In this document: piece after piece, positions 5,209-6,245 of the stretch
Layout: every line of letters begins with the position of its first letter
Numbering within the stretch: position 1 is the first letter of the stretch
DNA from: Rhodospirillaceae bacterium TMED167
GTDB taxonomy: Bacteria; Pseudomonadota; Alphaproteobacteria; Rhodospirillales_A; UBA2165
Length of the DNA stretch: 6,245 bases
NCBI GenBank assembly: GCA_002170915.1
Contig: NHHQ01000073.1
Span: 1 to 6,245 of the forward strand
Reading direction: 5' to 3'
Position numbers and translations under genes: made by a program
Notes under the pieces: generated by a model
What the model was told of the DNA's origin: nothing
The model's database searches: none
The model's input: the letters and a program-made list of their open reading frames with translations, nothing else

Positions 5209-6213
5209 ATGGACATTCTCACGCAAGGCGTTATCGGCGCCGCCCTTCCGCTTGCGACCCGGCATAAAAAGCAGGCAGTCGCTGCTGCGACACTAGGCTT
5301 CCTGGCTGGTCTGGCTCCGGATTTGGATACGGTGATACGGAGCTCCCAGGACCCGCTGATGTTCCTCGAGTTCCACCGCCACTTCACCCATTCTCTTTTT
5401 TTCATCCCCCTGGGCAGCGCCGCGGTCGCGGGCGTGCTCTATGGCCTCGGCCGCCGCTGGCTCAGCCTCAGTATCTGGAAGATCTGGCTCTTTTGCGCGC
5501 TCGGATTCGGCACCCATGGCCTGCTGGACGCAGCAACCTCCTTTGGCACCTCGCTCTTTTGGCCACTTTCAGACATGAGGGTCTCCCTCAGCATCATCTC
5601 GATTATTGATCCCCTGTTTACACTTCCCCTACTAGTACTGATGGGAACCGGCGTGTTGAAACGGGATGGACGATATGGACGGGCCGCACTGATCTGGATC
5701 GCTATCTATTTATCGGCGGCAGGTTATCAGCATCTCCAGGCCCGCAGCATGGCGGAAATACTCGCAAAAAATCGTGGACATGAAGATGTGCATCTCGTCA
5801 TCAAACCAACTTTCGGCAATATACTGTTGTGGAAGTCCGTTTATGCATTTGAAGGTAAGTTTTATGTGGATGCTGCGCGTCCGTGGCCGCACCGGCGGCT
5901 ATTCGAAGGAACCTCTATCCCCACCTTGATGCCAGCGCGGGACTTTCCCTGGCTTCACCAGGGCTCCCGTCAGGCCCGCGACATGACACGTTTTGCCCAA
6001 CTCAGTGAGGGCTATGTTGCCAAAGCCTCCGACGGCAGCCCACGCGTCATTGATGTGCGTTACTCATTCCTACCCACGGAAACAGCACCGCTGTGGTCCA
6101 TCCGGTTAACTCCGGACGGTCCGCCCGGCACCCGCGCTGTCTATGCTACAGATCGAACTGGCGCCCGCGAGAAGCTGTCGGCACTCTTCCGCATGATCAC
6201 TGCCAGTCCATAA
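5209..6213 (+). CDS. YdjM/DUF457-like inner-membrane metal-dependent hydrolase
   Basis: This 334-residue membrane protein belongs to the YdjM (LexA-binding, inner membrane-associated putative hydrolase) superfamily. The family's biochemical role is not established. Conserved metal-type residues are in place: PDLD (37-40), EFHRHFTHS (54-62) and HGLLDA (103-108), with the start MDILTQGVIGAALP typical of the family. About four or five hydrophobic helices are visible (roughly residues 24-36, 62-80, 90-108, 126-149, 158-172). A mainly hydrophilic C-terminal part of about 160 residues (175-334) is a probable soluble domain that I cannot assign. The start at 5209 is preferred over an upstream TTG at 5164 because family proteins begin with this MD-ILTQ pattern. 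AGGA (5190-5193) is 15 nt away, a long spacing. The gene is divergent from argC. No alphaproteobacterial SOS box (GTTC-N7-GTTC) was found upstream, so LexA control is not supported here. Confidence 0.85.
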   Translation: MDILTQGVIGAALPLATRHKKQAVAAATLGFLAGLAPDLDTVIRSSQDPLMFLEFHRHFTHSLFFIPLGSAAVAGVLYGLGRRWLSLSIWKIWLFCALGFGTHGLLDAATSFGTSLFWPLSDMRVSLSIISIIDPLFTLPLLVLMGTGVLKRDGRYGRAALIWIAIYLSAAGYQHLQARSMAEILAKNRGHEDVHLVIKPTFGNILLWKSVYAFEGKFYVDAARPWPHRRLFEGTSIPTLMPARDFPWLHQGSRQARDMTRFAQLSEGYVAKASDGSPRVIDVRYSFLPTETAPLWSIRLTPDGPPGTRAVYATDRTGAREKLSALFRMITASP

Positions 6214-6245
6214 CGAAAAAAACACTGCCTGGCCTCTTGGCGATG
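6214..6245. other. start of the next intergenic gap, truncated by the window
   Basis: Only 32 bases remain after the hydrolase stop codon. They contain a run of seven A bases (6217-6223) and nothing else that can be assigned. Confidence 0.4.

Overview
The window looks like a chromosomal segment of an alphaproteobacterium. The clearest indication is a ParE-type topoisomerase IV B subunit with alphaproteobacterial features: about 670 residues and a TOPRIM region running EGDSAGG, PLRGKILNV, DADVDGAHIAS. A short-form (type 2) ArgC and a YciA-type thioesterase fit with this. No plasmid, phage, IS, CRISPR, tRNA or rRNA signal was seen, so the gene content is mostly housekeeping. The more unusual material lies between the genes.

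Layout, left to right. Positions 1-332 hold no convincing gene, only some potential RNA pairing. A membrane-anchored monohaem cytochrome c (333-821, + strand, GTG start) follows. The stretch 842-1325 is relatively AT-rich at first. It contains a bulged palindrome (941-965), a previously untracked 36-codon small membrane protein gene with a good ribosome binding site (1067-1177, +), and a six-unit array of a 14-bp degenerate tandem repeat (1223-1307). The array lies in the convergent gap before a YciA-like acyl-CoA thioesterase (1326-1718, -). The thioesterase and parE (1885-3900, +) are divergent and share a 166-bp promoter region with a consensus-like -10 box abutting a perfect 12-bp palindrome. 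parE converges on argC (3970-4920, -). argC is divergent from a YdjM/DUF457-like membrane metal-dependent hydrolase gene (5209-6213, +). The 288-bp gap between these last two contains a long imperfect RNA hairpin (5091-5151) and a possible hairpin next to the argC start codon.

The genes do not form one pathway. They cover electron transfer (cytochrome c), acyl-CoA hydrolysis (YciA), chromosome decatenation (ParE), arginine biosynthesis (ArgC) and an envelope-associated membrane protein of unknown role. Nearly every gene seems to be its own transcription unit, because neighbours are convergent or divergent or are separated by structured gaps. I found no convincing new multi-gene system. The best candidates for undescribed biology are the 36-aa membrane peptide locus, the 14-bp repeat array beside it, and the hairpin leader upstream of the YdjM-like gene.
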